Part shown: positions 37,125 to 46,375 of the stretch, one piece after another
Position numbering within the stretch: the first letter of the stretch is position 1
How the letters are laid out: each line of letters opens with the position of its first letter
Source: Pseudomonas sp. ANT_J12
Lineage (GTDB): Bacteria > Pseudomonadota > Gammaproteobacteria > Pseudomonadales > Pseudomonadaceae
NCBI RefSeq assembly: GCF_008370045.1
Contig: NZ_VOBN01000003.1
Coordinates: 62,001 to 126,000, forward strand
Direction: 5' to 3'
DNA length: 64,000 nt
Program-made: the position numbers and the translations under genes
The notes under the pieces: generated by a model
What the model saw: only the letters and a program-made list of their open reading frames with translations
Database searches by the model: none
Told to the model about the DNA's origin: nothing

Positions 37125-37957
37125 CTGTAGGAGCGAGGCTTGCCCGCGAAGGCGTCGGTTCAGCCAACATCTCCACCGAATGTGATGGCCTCTTCGCGGG
37201 CAAGCCTCGCTCCTACATTGGATCGGTGTGTTCACCCTTTCTGTGTCCTTCCCCGATCCCTGTAGGAGCGAGGCTTGCCCGCGATGGCGTCGGTTCAGCC
37301 AACATCTCCACCGAATGTGATGGCCTCTTCGCGGGCAAGCCTCGCTCCTACATTGGATCGGTGTGTTCACCCTTTCTGTGACCCTCCACGAACCCTGTAG
37401 GAGCGAGGCTTGCGCGCGAAAGCGTCGGTCCGGCCAGCATCTCTACTGAATGTGATGGCCTCTTCGCGGGCAAGCCTTGCTCCTACATTGGATTGGTGTG
37501 TTCACCCTTTCTATGACCCTCCACGAACCCTGTAGGAGCGAGGCTTGCCCGCGAAGGCGTCGGTTCAGCCAACATCTCTACTGAATGTGATGGCCTCTTC
37601 GCGGGCAAGCCTCGCTCCTACATTGGATTGGTGTGTTCACCCTTTCTATGACCCTCCACGATCCCTGTAGGAGCGAGGCTTGCCCGCGAAAGCGTCGGTT
37701 CAGCCAACATCTCCACCGAATGTGATGGCCTCTTCGCGGGCAAGCCTCGCTCCTACATTGGATTGGTATTGTTCACCCTTTCTATACGCGATCCCTGTAG
37801 GAGCGAGGCTTGCCCGCGAAGGCGTCGGTCCGGCCAGCATCTCTACTGAATGTGATGGCCTCTTCGCGGGCAAGCCTTGCTCCTACATTGGATTGGTGTG
37901 TTCACCCTTTCTGTGTCCCTCCACGATCCCTGTAGGAGCGAGGCTTGCCCGCGATGG
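37125..37957. repeat. Tandem array of seven REP-BIME units, 135-bp spacing
   Basis: The arm ctgtaggagcgaggcttg begins at 37125, 37260, 37395, 37530, 37665, 37795 and 37930, giving spacings of 135, 135, 135, 135, 130 and 135. Each full unit has this arm, a spacer 'gcgtcggttcagccaacatctc', the inverted arm cgcgggcaagcctcgctcctac and a linker 'ggtgtgttcaccctttct'. The last unit is truncated, and the third copy has cttgcgcgcg in place of cttgcccgcg. No gene is present in the array. Confidence 0.95.
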
Positions 37958-37979
37958 CGGCCCGGCCAGCACCGCGTAT

Positions 37980-38900
37980 CTAAAGCTTCTCCTCCAGCAC
38001 TGTGTTCAGCACCGCACCATCGATGCTCAGCGTAGCGGTGTTGAGCATGCCTTCCAGGTAGGCCTTGGCGATCTGTTCCTGACGCTGGGCGCGCAGGGCC
38101 TGGGTCAAACGCTCACGCAGTTCGTCCAGGGTCGCAACGCGGGCCGGTTGTTGTTCGGTGAGTTTGATCACATGGAAACCCGCCGCACTTTGCACCGGGT
38201 CGGACACGGCGCCGACCTTGAGTCGCGACACCGCGCCGCGCACCTCGGGCACCAATTGCTGCAAGGGTTGCAGCCCGGTATCACTGACGCCGCCCGGCCC
38301 CGCCAACGCCGCAAATTCCACCGGTGCGGCCTGGGCTTTTTTGCTCAGGTCCAGCGCCTGTTTGCGCACGCTTTCAAGGTTCTGCGGATCCTTCACCGCC
38401 AGGAAAATCTGACTGATCCGATACATTACCGGCATCACCCACTCCGACTTGCCCGCCTCGTACGCCTGCTGCAACTCGGCGGCACTCGGGTAATCCGCCG
38501 GCACCTGGCTGACCGACTGCAAATAGTCACGAAAGACAATCTGCTCGGTGGCCGCGCGCGTCTGTTGTTCCACCTCCGGGCGCTGCCGCCAGCCCTGGGC
38601 GTCGGCCTGTTCGAGCACCGCTTTTTCCGCCAACCGCGAGCGAATCCAGCTTTCCAATGCCCCGCGATTCCCGCGCAGTTGCTCGCGAACCTCAGGCGCC
38701 ACGGTGGCGAGCAACGCCTTCAACTCGTCGGGGCTGACCCGTTGATTGCCCAGCCGCGCCACGGCGGCCCCCTCCCCACTCACCGATGGTGCCGGCTGAG
38801 GAGCCGCCACCGGGTCATTCCCCGGTCGCAGCCCCAACGCAACAGCCACCACCAGCACAGTCAGCGCACCGACGCCGACCACTGCCGTTCGTTTTTTCAC
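37980..38900 (-). CDS. Periplasmic parvulin-type peptidyl-prolyl isomerase (PpiC/SurA-like)
   Basis: 306 residues. An N-terminal membrane anchor or signal ('VVGVGALTVLVVAVALGL') is followed by a SurA_N-like chaperone helix region ('ALESWIRSRLAEKAVLEQA'). A PpiC rotamase domain (about 155-255) has 'MYRISQIFLAVKD' and 'SDPVQSAAGFHVIKLTEQQP'. It would fold exported partners such as PdtA, PdtB or the porin; P. aeruginosa has an equivalent PpiC-type gene (PA0699) at this place. The start is GTG 38898-38900, overlapping the stop of the YbjN gene (GTGA). It is the last gene of the phdA-pdtB operon. Confidence 0.9.
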   Translation of the reverse strand: MKKRTAVVGVGALTVLVVAVALGLRPGNDPVAAPQPAPSVSGEGAAVARLGNQRVSPDELKALLATVAPEVREQLRGNRGALESWIRSRLAEKAVLEQADAQGWRQRPEVEQQTRAATEQIVFRDYLQSVSQVPADYPSAAELQQAYEAGKSEWVMPVMYRISQIFLAVKDPQNLESVRKQALDLSKKAQAAPVEFAALAGPGGVSDTGLQPLQQLVPEVRGAVSRLKVGAVSDPVQSAAGFHVIKLTEQQPARVATLDELRERLTQALRAQRQEQIAKAYLEGMLNTATLSIDGAVLNTVLEEKL

Positions 38901-39376
38901 AGGGCTGGAACCTCTTGCGCCGGGGTCTCGGTGGTTTCAGCCTGGGCCTGCAATTGCGCAGCGTTCTGGCTGTATTCACGCAGGTAAACGATAAATTCCT
39001 GCAACAGGCGATCCCACAATTCCAGGTTGCCCTTCAGGTGATCGGCGCTGACACCGGCGGCCACCACCACGTCCATTTCCATCACCAGGAACTCGCCCTG
39101 CACCGACAACCGGGCAAACCGGCGCGACGCGTTCCACAGTTCCGCCAACCCGGCCGGCAACTCACCCTGCACGCGCAAGGCGCAGCTGAAGGTGAAATCG
39201 ACGTAGTTGCCCGCCTCCGGTGCCACGTTGCCGAACCGCACGGCGTAGCCGATGCCCTGGCTGGCGCTGAGCAGTTGCACGATGCCGTTCTGTTCGGTCT
39301 GGTTGACCCGGTAACCGGCGGCTTGCAGCACGTCAGTCAGGGATTGCGGCGAGACGTGGCTGATCAATTGAGTCAT
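38897..39376 (-). CDS. YbjN-domain protein
   Basis: 159 residues. The fold pattern of YbjN / type III secretion chaperone-like proteins is visible: 'LTDVLQAAGYRVN' at the N-terminus, 'YVDFTFSCAL' and 'LWNASRRFARLSVQGEFLVMEMDV' in the middle. There is no signal peptide, so it is cytoplasmic. An Ala/Gln/Glu-rich tail follows residue 135. The start is the second Met (ATG 39374-39376, 'MTQLIS'), placed seven bases after AAGGAT. It is operonic with pdtB-exbBD-tonB; a chaperone or regulatory role is possible but not shown. Confidence 0.8.
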   Translation of the reverse strand: MTQLISHVSPQSLTDVLQAAGYRVNQTEQNGIVQLLSASQGIGYAVRFGNVAPEAGNYVDFTFSCALRVQGELPAGLAELWNASRRFARLSVQGEFLVMEMDVVVAAGVSADHLKGNLELWDRLLQEFIVYLREYSQNAAQLQAQAETTETPAQEVPAL

Positions 39377-39393
39377 GTGGTTCATCCTTGGGT

Positions 39394-40023
39394 TTAGTGA
39401 GCGAGCGCCGCTTGGGGCGCGTCGTATTGCGTCTTGTAGAGTTCGTCGCCGAAGCCCTGGGCCAGTTCTTCGAACTTGACCCGGGCGCTGCCGGCGAACG
39501 GTTGGCGAATCTTCATCACCTCGGCGACGTCGATTTTTTCGTAGGCCGCAAGCATCTCCTTGGCCACGCCGTACATCTGCTGATTCTTGACTGAACATTG
39601 CTGCACTTGTGTGTCACGTTCAGCCAATTGCGTCTGGAGCTTGGACCGTTCTGCCTCTTTAGCCCGGGCCATCACCAGCAACTCCTCATACGCTTTCTTG
39701 AACTTTCCGGTCTGCTCGCTGCTGGCCGCCACTTGCGCCTGGGCCTGGCTTTGCAGGCTGCTTTGCTGGCCGGCCAATTGTTCGGCGAGACCTTTGGCCT
39801 TGGCCAGTTCGGCGGTGAGTTGCTTGATCTGCGCCTGGGCCGCTTTCGCCTCGCCCTGGGCCGCCAGTTGCGCGGCGCTGGCCTGGGCCTGTTGGCTCTG
39901 CAGGGTTTGCAGTTGCTGGGTGGTGCTGCGCAACTGAGTGCGCAAGCGCTCTTCCATACCTTCGGCGCTCGCGCCCTGGGCGATCAGCAACCCCAGGGTC
40001 AGCAGCGCAAATAGTGATTTCAT
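39394..40023 (-). CDS. Exported coiled-coil protein of unknown function
   Basis: 209 residues with a signal peptide 'MKSLFALLTLGLLIAQGASA'. A long heptad-type coiled coil (about 25-150) rich in Gln, Ala and Lys follows ('LQTLQSQQAQASAAQLAAQG'). The C-terminal part is non-coiled, with 'NQQMYGVAKEMLAAYEKIDV'. It is probably periplasmic. It lies 17 bases after the porin gene and 17 bases before the YbjN gene in the same operon. It may be a periplasmic scaffold for the TPS/TonB apparatus; this is a guess from context. Confidence 0.75.
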   Translation of the reverse strand: MKSLFALLTLGLLIAQGASAEGMEERLRTQLRSTTQQLQTLQSQQAQASAAQLAAQGEAKAAQAQIKQLTAELAKAKGLAEQLAGQQSSLQSQAQAQVAASSEQTGKFKKAYEELLVMARAKEAERSKLQTQLAERDTQVQQCSVKNQQMYGVAKEMLAAYEKIDVAEVMKIRQPFAGSARVKFEELAQGFGDELYKTQYDAPQAALAH

Positions 40024-40040
40024 GAAGCTCTCCCGGCGCC

Positions 40041-41741
40041 CTAGAAGCGCGTGTTGATTTCAAGCTGCAAGACATCGATATCGAACGGCGCGCCGTACAC
40101 CGCTTCGGAACTCAACCAGCGACCGGTGGCGTAGACGTTCTTGGCCAGGCCATAGTTGCCACCGAGGAAGTAGCCCTTGGCATTGGTCCCACCCAGGTGG
40201 AACGACGAATCGTTGAAGCCGTCGGGCAAGGCGTCCGGTTCGATGTATTTGTAGCCGGCAAAGAAATTCCAGTCGCCCTGCTTCTTCAACTCCAACGCGT
40301 TGCCGAGGGTGAATTGCACCAGCCACGCATCGGCGCCGCTTTCGATGTTGCCGCTGCTGTCGAGGTTGTTGACGATCTGCCCGGCCGAACGCTTGCGCAT
40401 CTCGCCTTCGTCGTAGCCGAGGTTGTGGATGTAGTTGCCCTGGCTGCGCAACTTGAAGTCCTGTGGCAGGTCGGCGTCCCACACCAGGTTCAGGTCCAGC
40501 AGGTTGAACTCCGAGGCCAGGCCGACGAATTGTGGCTGTGGCGTGGCGACCGGGTTGAGCGGGTTCGGGGTGATGTCGCGCAGCAGGAACACGCTGTTGC
40601 CCTTCTGCATGAAGGCCGAGCGGCTGCCATCGGTGTCGCAACCCGGCGCACCGGCCCAGGGTTCGCACGGGCTGGAGCGTTGGCCTTCGATGTCGTCGAA
40701 GCGGTAATAAGCCAGGGCACCCTTGAGCCGGTTGTCGCTATTGATCGCCCACTTGGCGCCGATCTGCGCGCCGTACAGCCACTTGTTGTCGCTGTCTTCC
40801 TTGTCCAGGCCATTGCTGCTGCTGGTGTCGTTGGTGTACTCCACCGGGAACGCGCCGACGGTGCCGAACACGCCCCAGTCGCGGCTGAGCTTGTGGTCGA
40901 AAATCGCCGCAATGCCGTCGAAGTTCAGGTCGTTGGAATACAGCATGTCGGTGGAGAAAAACGGGTTGGCGATGCGTCCGCCGGTCAACGTCACGTCCTG
41001 CGTCGCCTGCCAGGTCAGGTAACCCTGATCGAGCCAGATGTCCTTCTTGCCGAAGCCGCCGCCCAGGGTTTGCGTGGTCGACACCGGGTTGTTGTCCGAG
41101 CCGGTAGCGATGCGGATGCCGGCGGTCCAGTCCGGCGCCAGCACCGCTTTCATGCCCAGCCGTGCGCGCAGGCGGAACAGGTTCTCGCGGTCTTCGCGGG
41201 TGTTGAGCAACGGCGGCAGGTTGCTGCTGCTGTTGGGGTTCACGTCATACGGACCGTTGTTGTTGAGCTTGGCGAAGTCGACGATTTCGTTGCTGTTGGT
41301 GCCGGAGTAGTAACGTGATTCGTCCCGCAGGCGAATGTCGCCGTCGAAGCTGATGCGCGAGACCCAGTCCGGGAAGGTGTTGGGCTGGGCCCAGTTTTCC
41401 TGCTTGGCGGTGGCCATGACCTCGGCCTTGACCTGGTCGCGGATCTGATCCCGCACGGCGGCCGGCACATATTGCACCCGCACATCCCCCGGCGCCGCGA
41501 CGGGACCAGCCGCCACCACCGCCGGCGCACTTGCCGCCTGCCGGGCCTGGGCCGCTTCATTCTGGGCCTGGGCGATCAGCGCGTCGGCCTTGTCCTGCTT
41601 CAAAATGCCCTGCTCCACCAGCAAGCGGATCAGATTGATCGTGGCGTTTTCCGAGGGCGCAGGGGCTGCCGCCGCGTGCCCGACCAGGGTCGCAATGACC
41701 ATGCCGACCGCCAGGGACAATCGATTCACGTTGGAAATCAT
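40041..41741 (-). CDS. Putative outer-membrane porin (Porin_5 / PF16930-like)
   Basis: About 566 residues. A signal peptide ends near 'VGHAAAAPAP'. A short periplasmic helix-coil segment ('LIRLLVEQGILKQDKADALI', 'AQNEAAQARQAASAP') precedes a beta barrel that ends in 'LQLEINTRF', with terminal Phe. The family is described in Pseudomonas as putative porins with a helical N-terminus. The ATG at 41739-41741 is chosen; a GTG two codons earlier also fits AAAGGAG. It lies between tonB and the coiled-coil gene and may deliver or accept the substrate of this TonB-linked system. Confidence 0.85.
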   Translation of the reverse strand: MISNVNRLSLAVGMVIATLVGHAAAAPAPSENATINLIRLLVEQGILKQDKADALIAQAQNEAAQARQAASAPAVVAAGPVAAPGDVRVQYVPAAVRDQIRDQVKAEVMATAKQENWAQPNTFPDWVSRISFDGDIRLRDESRYYSGTNSNEIVDFAKLNNNGPYDVNPNSSSNLPPLLNTREDRENLFRLRARLGMKAVLAPDWTAGIRIATGSDNNPVSTTQTLGGGFGKKDIWLDQGYLTWQATQDVTLTGGRIANPFFSTDMLYSNDLNFDGIAAIFDHKLSRDWGVFGTVGAFPVEYTNDTSSSNGLDKEDSDNKWLYGAQIGAKWAINSDNRLKGALAYYRFDDIEGQRSSPCEPWAGAPGCDTDGSRSAFMQKGNSVFLLRDITPNPLNPVATPQPQFVGLASEFNLLDLNLVWDADLPQDFKLRSQGNYIHNLGYDEGEMRKRSAGQIVNNLDSSGNIESGADAWLVQFTLGNALELKKQGDWNFFAGYKYIEPDALPDGFNDSSFHLGGTNAKGYFLGGNYGLAKNVYATGRWLSSEAVYGAPFDIDVLQLEINTRF

Positions 41742-41781
41742 CTGCACACAACTCCTTTTGGCAAACTTTCAAGTAAGGGGG

Positions 41782-42486
41782 TTAACCCGGACGCCGCCCT
41801 TGCAGGGACAGACGCACAGGTAAAGTCATGGAGGCCGGTGGCCGTTCGCTCAGGTGCGGCGCGTTGCGCAGGGCCGCGAGTACTTGGGTGTCGATCTCGG
41901 GTTTGCCGCTGGACTTGACCAGCTCGACCCGGGTGATTTCGCCGACGCTGCTCAGCCACACATCGGCCTGCAGCGAAAACGCCAGGTTGCGCAGGTCCGG
42001 GTTCTCCCGCAGCAAGCGCTGGAAGGTGAAGGCCAGAAACTGGCTGTAGGTGCCATTGCCCACGCGGCCGCCACCGGCCCCGGCCATGCCGCCGCCCTTT
42101 CCCGCGCCGATGTTGAAGGCGTCGTTGCCGGACTGCGCATCGCCGTCCATTTGCATCGGGTTGGCCAAATCATCCGCCGGGGATGGCGGCGCCTCTTCTT
42201 CCGGCTTGACCTCTTCGGGCTCGGGTGTCGGTTCGGGCTCGACCATTTTTTCTTCGACCGGCGTCTGCGGCTCTGGGGGTTTTTCCGGTGGCGGAGGTGG
42301 CGGTGGCGGCAACGGAATGATCGTCGGCACCTTCGGCGCTTCCCGGCGGATGCCGCTCATGTCGTTGGCCCACTGCCACAGGAACCACGCCGCGACGGCG
42401 CCGAGCAGCAGCCCGGCGCCCCACTTGATGAAACGCACGGCCGACGGCTTCACCGGCAACGGTTTGAAGGACTGTTGTGCGGTCAT
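41782..42486 (-). CDS. TonB-family energy transducer
   Basis: 234 residues. One N-terminal membrane anchor ('GAGLLLGAVAAWFLWQWAND', about 24-43) is followed by a Pro/Glu-rich periplasmic spacer with runs 'PLPPPPPPPPEKPPEPQTP' and 'EPEPTPEPEEVKPEEEAPP'. A Gly-rich hinge and a TonB C-terminal domain ('LQADVWLSSVGEITRVELVK') complete the protein. It would carry proton-motive energy from ExbB/ExbD to an outer-membrane or periplasmic partner. It lies two bases after exbD. This is a dedicated copy, distinct from the general TonB of iron uptake. Confidence 0.92.
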   Translation of the reverse strand: MTAQQSFKPLPVKPSAVRFIKWGAGLLLGAVAAWFLWQWANDMSGIRREAPKVPTIIPLPPPPPPPPEKPPEPQTPVEEKMVEPEPTPEPEEVKPEEEAPPSPADDLANPMQMDGDAQSGNDAFNIGAGKGGGMAGAGGGRVGNGTYSQFLAFTFQRLLRENPDLRNLAFSLQADVWLSSVGEITRVELVKSSGKPEIDTQVLAALRNAPHLSERPPASMTLPVRLSLQGRRPG

Positions 42487-42488
42487 GG

Positions 42489-42914
42489 TCAGCCCTGGCT
42501 CGGTTTGCCGGTGACGAGACCGACCTGGGACAGTTCCAGGCGCCGCAACAGGTCCAGCACCTCGATGACTTTCTGGTACTGCACCTGGGCGTCGCCGCGC
42601 ACGATCACCGGGAAGTCCGGGCTCTGAGCCTTCTCGATGCGCAGGCGATCTTCCAGCTCAGCCAAGGTCACCGGGTAGGCATCGAGAAACACCTGGCCGC
42701 CATCGTTGACCGATATCGCCTTGGTCTTGGCTTCGGACAACGACACCGAGGCGCTGGCCTTGGGCAGGTTGATCTGGATACCCGAGACCTGGGCGGTGGC
42801 GGTGAGGATGAACATCACCAGCACCACCATCAGCACGTCCACCAGCGGCGTGATGTTGATCGTGTCCACCGCTGCATCGTCTTCGTCGTCGTGGGAGGCA
42901 TTTACGGAAGCCAT
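42489..42914 (-). CDS. exbD: ExbD-type biopolymer transporter
   Basis: 141 residues. A single membrane helix contains the proton-channel Asp in 'INITPLVDVLMVVLVMFILT' (Asp in 'PLVDV'). The periplasmic domain has 'QINLPKASAS' and 'VIVRGDAQVQYQKVIEVLDL'. It forms the proton channel with ExbB. The spacing of 11 bases from exbB and two from tonB shows an operon. It corresponds to exbD2 (PA0694) in P. aeruginosa. Confidence 0.95.
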   Translation of the reverse strand: MASVNASHDDEDDAAVDTINITPLVDVLMVVLVMFILTATAQVSGIQINLPKASASVSLSEAKTKAISVNDGGQVFLDAYPVTLAELEDRLRIEKAQSPDFPVIVRGDAQVQYQKVIEVLDLLRRLELSQVGLVTGKPSQG

Positions 42915-42925
42915 TTTTTTGCTCC

Positions 42926-44725
42926 TCAGGCCGGGACGGACGCGTTGGTGTGGTTGCCACGGCGATGGGCCGCTTCACTGAACTGGCTCTCGCCGTGCAT
43001 CTCCGCCAGGCGGGTGATGAACTCATCGACGAACACGCGCATGTCGGCGCTGACTTCCTTGTTGCGGGTGATCAGGCGGTTGTAGCCAAACAGCGCCGGA
43101 ATCGCGACGAACAGGCCCATGGCCGTGGCGAGCAACGCGGCGGCCATGCCGGGGGCGATGGCGTTGATATTCACGTCACCGGCCATCGCCGTGCCGAGGA
43201 ACACCACCATGATCCCCAGCACGGTGCCGAGCAGGCCGATGTAAGGGCCGCCGGCAATGGCATTGGACAGGGTCGAGAGTTTCGAGCTGAGGGCCTGGTT
43301 CTCGCGGGTGCGCACGCCGTCCATGGAGCAGCGGATCGCTTCGATGGTCGCGGCGGACACCGACGAGGTATCGGCGCCCTGCTCGCGGCGGGTGCGGATT
43401 TCCTTCACCGCGACCAGGTACAAACGCCACAGCGAGGAATGCTGCAAGCGCTGAGCGAGTTCCTGGTCGTCGGCGAACATTTCCAGGCGTGTGCCGACCT
43501 TGGCGAACTGCTCGCGAAAGCCTTCGTTGGCGGCGCTGACGCGGCTGACCATGCGGTTCTTGCGGATCATGATCACCCACGACTGGAACATCATCAGCAC
43601 CAGCACGGCGATGATTACCCAAGCGTCCAGCGGCACGGCGTTAAACAGGAAACCGAGGCTGCCGAAGCCGTACCCGGACTGTTCTTCATCGACGCCGTAG
43701 GCCACCAGTTTCGACTCGGCGCCTTGAGAGTTGGCGTCGGCCAGCAGCAGTGCGGCTGGACGGGCGACCTTGGACAAGCGCAGTTCATCCATCGCGCCAG
43801 CGAACGGCAAGTAGGCGCTGGCAGACAGGTCGGCGCCGATGGCCATGACCGAGTTGAACGCCGGCATCGCCACCGGGAGGCTCGCGGTTTCGCGACCGTT
43901 GACGTACAGCGCGATTTTGCTGCCTTCAGCGCTCAGTGCCAGGTGCTGCCATTGGCCGGGATTCAGCGGTTGCGTCGATACCGCACGTTGACCGTCGACT
44001 TCTACAAACGGCATGCCCTGGTTCAACCCCAGCAGCAGGCTGTTGGCGCCCTCACGTCGGGCGAGAACCAGTTGCTCGCCATTGGCCTGATCCAGTCTCA
44101 ACCAGGCACTGAAGGTGAACGCGCTGCCGGCGTTGTGTTGCAGCGATGGACTGCCCGGCAGCAGCAGCGGTTGGCCGCTGAACTGCAAGGCGCGGCCGAT
44201 CACGCCGTCGATGCTCGCGCCGGTGGCGCTCTGCGCCGTGTTGCCGTAGGCCGTGGTGTCCCTGGCCGGCAAGCCGTTGGCGCCGTCGAAGTGGTAGAGC
44301 GCGGTGTAATTCGGGTCGAACGTCAGTTGGCCGTTGCCGGTGGCCGGGGCTTTCTGGTTGCCGTAGTACATCCAGATGTCCTGGCGCTGCCCGCCCTCGA
44401 CTTTCGGCACATCGACCCAGATCAGCGCCATGCCCATCAGCGGGTCGAAGCTTTCGATCTGGTGGTTGAGCACGGTCTTGTCATCGGCGGCGACGAAGCG
44501 CAGGTCCGAGCCGTCCTCCTTGACCCCGTCAAAAGTGAAATTGCCGGTGTGCAGGCGCACCAGCAGCGCCGTGCGGCCCAGGGTTTCGTTGATCGCCGCG
44601 CCTTGCGGCGTGGTGTCCACGGCAATCTGCTTGCGGTAATGCCAGTCGTCCTGCCACCAGGCCTGGGCGGTGGCCGGGAGCACGAAGCCCAGGCAGATCA
44701 GGAAAGCGATGAATAAGCGCTGCAT
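42926..44725 (-). CDS. exbB: ExbB/MotA/TolQ channel protein fused to DUF2341 and LamG-like lectin domains
   Basis: 599 residues, much longer than the usual ExbB of about 240. A signal peptide ('LFIAFLICLGFVLPATAQA') leads into a DUF2341 domain (about 25-130, 'WHYRKQIAVD'). A concanavalin/LamG-like domain (about 140-310, 'FTFSAWLRL', 'WQHLALSAEGSKIALYVNG') comes next. The ExbB part starts at the first membrane segment near residue 365 ('AWVIIAVLVLMMFQSWVIMI') and has the channel helices 'GLLGTVLGIMVVFLGTAMAG' and 'GMAAALLATAMGLFVAIPAL'. The large extension is predicted to be periplasmic. It is 13 bases after pdtB. P. aeruginosa exbB2 (PA0693) occupies the same position. Confidence 0.93.
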   Translation of the reverse strand: MQRLFIAFLICLGFVLPATAQAWWQDDWHYRKQIAVDTTPQGAAINETLGRTALLVRLHTGNFTFDGVKEDGSDLRFVAADDKTVLNHQIESFDPLMGMALIWVDVPKVEGGQRQDIWMYYGNQKAPATGNGQLTFDPNYTALYHFDGANGLPARDTTAYGNTAQSATGASIDGVIGRALQFSGQPLLLPGSPSLQHNAGSAFTFSAWLRLDQANGEQLVLARREGANSLLLGLNQGMPFVEVDGQRAVSTQPLNPGQWQHLALSAEGSKIALYVNGRETASLPVAMPAFNSVMAIGADLSASAYLPFAGAMDELRLSKVARPAALLLADANSQGAESKLVAYGVDEEQSGYGFGSLGFLFNAVPLDAWVIIAVLVLMMFQSWVIMIRKNRMVSRVSAANEGFREQFAKVGTRLEMFADDQELAQRLQHSSLWRLYLVAVKEIRTRREQGADTSSVSAATIEAIRCSMDGVRTRENQALSSKLSTLSNAIAGGPYIGLLGTVLGIMVVFLGTAMAGDVNINAIAPGMAAALLATAMGLFVAIPALFGYNRLITRNKEVSADMRVFVDEFITRLAEMHGESQFSEAAHRRGNHTNASVPA

Positions 44726-44738
44726 GAAAATGCTCCTT

Positions 44739-46322
44739 TTAGAATGTGGCCTGAAGGTTGAAATGCAGGCGCGAATCGTGTTTTTGCGTGTTCGGCCCTT
44801 CGAGCAGCGGATAGCCCCAATCCAGGCTGCCGGACAGCCATTTGCTCAAGCTCGCGCGGGTGCCCAGGCCGACGCTGGCCAGGGCGTAATCGGCGTCCTG
44901 ATCGGGCAACTCGTCACGCAGGGATAACTGGGCGCCTTCGGCAAAGGCGTAGAAACGCCACTCCTGAACGTAAGAGCCCAGGTACTTGGCCAGTGACGGC
45001 GTGCGCAGCTCCTGACTGAGCAACACGCCGTCGTCAGCGGTGCGCTCGGCGGCCAGATAGCCACGCACAGAAGTCGCGCCGCCGGCGGAGAATTGTTCGT
45101 TGGAAACTAATGGCCCGGACGCCAACTGGAACGCGGCTTTGCTCGCGGTCTGCCAGTCGCTGGCGAAGGTGTAGGTGAAATTCGTGTCGCTCTTGAGCAC
45201 GGCGAAACTGGGGCTGGCGCGGTAGCGTTTGTAGTCGAAATCTTCGTCGGAACTGCCGTAACCAAACAGGCTGCGGGTGCCAGCCACCAGGCTCAGGCCC
45301 AAGCCCAGCTGGCTATTCTCGGTGTAGCGAAAGCCGTTGTAGGCGAAGGTGAACGGTGCGTACTTGAGCGGCACCTTGTCGCTTTCACCGCCGAGGGTCA
45401 GTTGCTCGTCGAAGTCCTTGAAATCGACACCGGCGGACAGCGAGTTGGACCAGTTGCCGCTGGACGGCAATGTGTAGATCGCCGACACGCCATAGGAATG
45501 CCCTTTGCCCAATACGTTGCTGCCGCCGATGGTGGCGACGTTGCTGTCGGACTGGTAACCGGAGAACTGCACGCTCCAGCGCTCGTTCAACGGCGCGGTG
45601 TAGGAACCGGACCAGACCTTGGCGTTGTCCGTGTCTTGCGGCGCGGTGAAGAAGGTCAGCGAAATGCTGTGCCCCAGTTGCCAGAGGTTGTTGTAGCCCA
45701 GGCTGGTGACGGTGCGCAGTTTTTCGGTGTCGGCGCTGTAGTCGTTGTTCAGGCCGATGCTGGCCTGCCACGGGTTCTGGTCCTCGACCTGCAAATCCAC
45801 GTCCATGGTCCCCGGGCGCTGGCCTTCGCGCACCAGCGGCATCACCTGGCGACCAGGGGTCTTGTTCAGTTGCGCCAGTTCGCCCTGGACCTTGCTGAAG
45901 TCCGGCACCTCGCCTTCCTTCAGCGCCGGGACGTCTTCGCGGATATCCACTGGCGAATAGTGCTTGGCGCCGACCACGCGCACGCGGCCGACCTTGGTTT
46001 CGCTGACTTGCAGGTAGACGATGCCGTCCTCGACTTTCTGCTCCGGCAACTCGACGAACACCGACTGATAGCCGCGCGCCTGATAAGCCTTCTGCAACGC
46101 GTCGCGGGCACCTTCGATATCGGTCAGGGCTTTCTGCGGGCCGAGAAACGGGTACACCGCTTCTTCAATGGCCCGGGCATCGAGCACGGTGTTGCCGCGC
46201 ACGAAGTACTCGTTCACATCGACCAATTTGGCCGGCACGGCGTCCTCGGCCATGGCCGATTGGGCGCCCGCCACCAACAGCCAGCCCCACAGCGCCAGCC
46301 GCGTCTTGAAAAGATGCTCCAC
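44739..46322 (-). CDS. pdtB: Two-partner secretion transporter TpsB (ShlB/FhaC/HecB family), PdtB
   Basis: About 527 residues. The signal peptide 'LFKTRLALWGWLLVAGAQSA' is followed by two POTRA domains ('NEYFVRGNTVLDARAIEEAV', 'YQARGYQSVFVELPEQKVED', 'GRVRVVGAKHYSPVDIRED'). The C-terminal 16-strand barrel has the family motif 'GGATSVRGYL' (VRGY) and ends 'LHFNLQATF'. It exports TpsA partners across the outer membrane; the only TpsA in the window is the giant protein at 4978-17442. The GTG at 46320-46322 is the preferred start because the signal peptide begins there and AGGGGG precedes it. A TTG overlapping the phdA stop is an alternative. Confidence 0.94.
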   Translation of the reverse strand: MEHLFKTRLALWGWLLVAGAQSAMAEDAVPAKLVDVNEYFVRGNTVLDARAIEEAVYPFLGPQKALTDIEGARDALQKAYQARGYQSVFVELPEQKVEDGIVYLQVSETKVGRVRVVGAKHYSPVDIREDVPALKEGEVPDFSKVQGELAQLNKTPGRQVMPLVREGQRPGTMDVDLQVEDQNPWQASIGLNNDYSADTEKLRTVTSLGYNNLWQLGHSISLTFFTAPQDTDNAKVWSGSYTAPLNERWSVQFSGYQSDSNVATIGGSNVLGKGHSYGVSAIYTLPSSGNWSNSLSAGVDFKDFDEQLTLGGESDKVPLKYAPFTFAYNGFRYTENSQLGLGLSLVAGTRSLFGYGSSDEDFDYKRYRASPSFAVLKSDTNFTYTFASDWQTASKAAFQLASGPLVSNEQFSAGGATSVRGYLAAERTADDGVLLSQELRTPSLAKYLGSYVQEWRFYAFAEGAQLSLRDELPDQDADYALASVGLGTRASLSKWLSGSLDWGYPLLEGPNTQKHDSRLHFNLQATF

Positions 46323-46375
46323 ACCACCCCCTGAATTCGAAATGACCGTCGCCGTTTGCCCGGCGTTTAGCCCAC

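Noticed and set aside
37125..37957. Possible CRISPR array
   Set aside because: The units are 135 bp with internal inverted arms and near-identical spacers. No short repeats with unique spacers and no cas genes are present.
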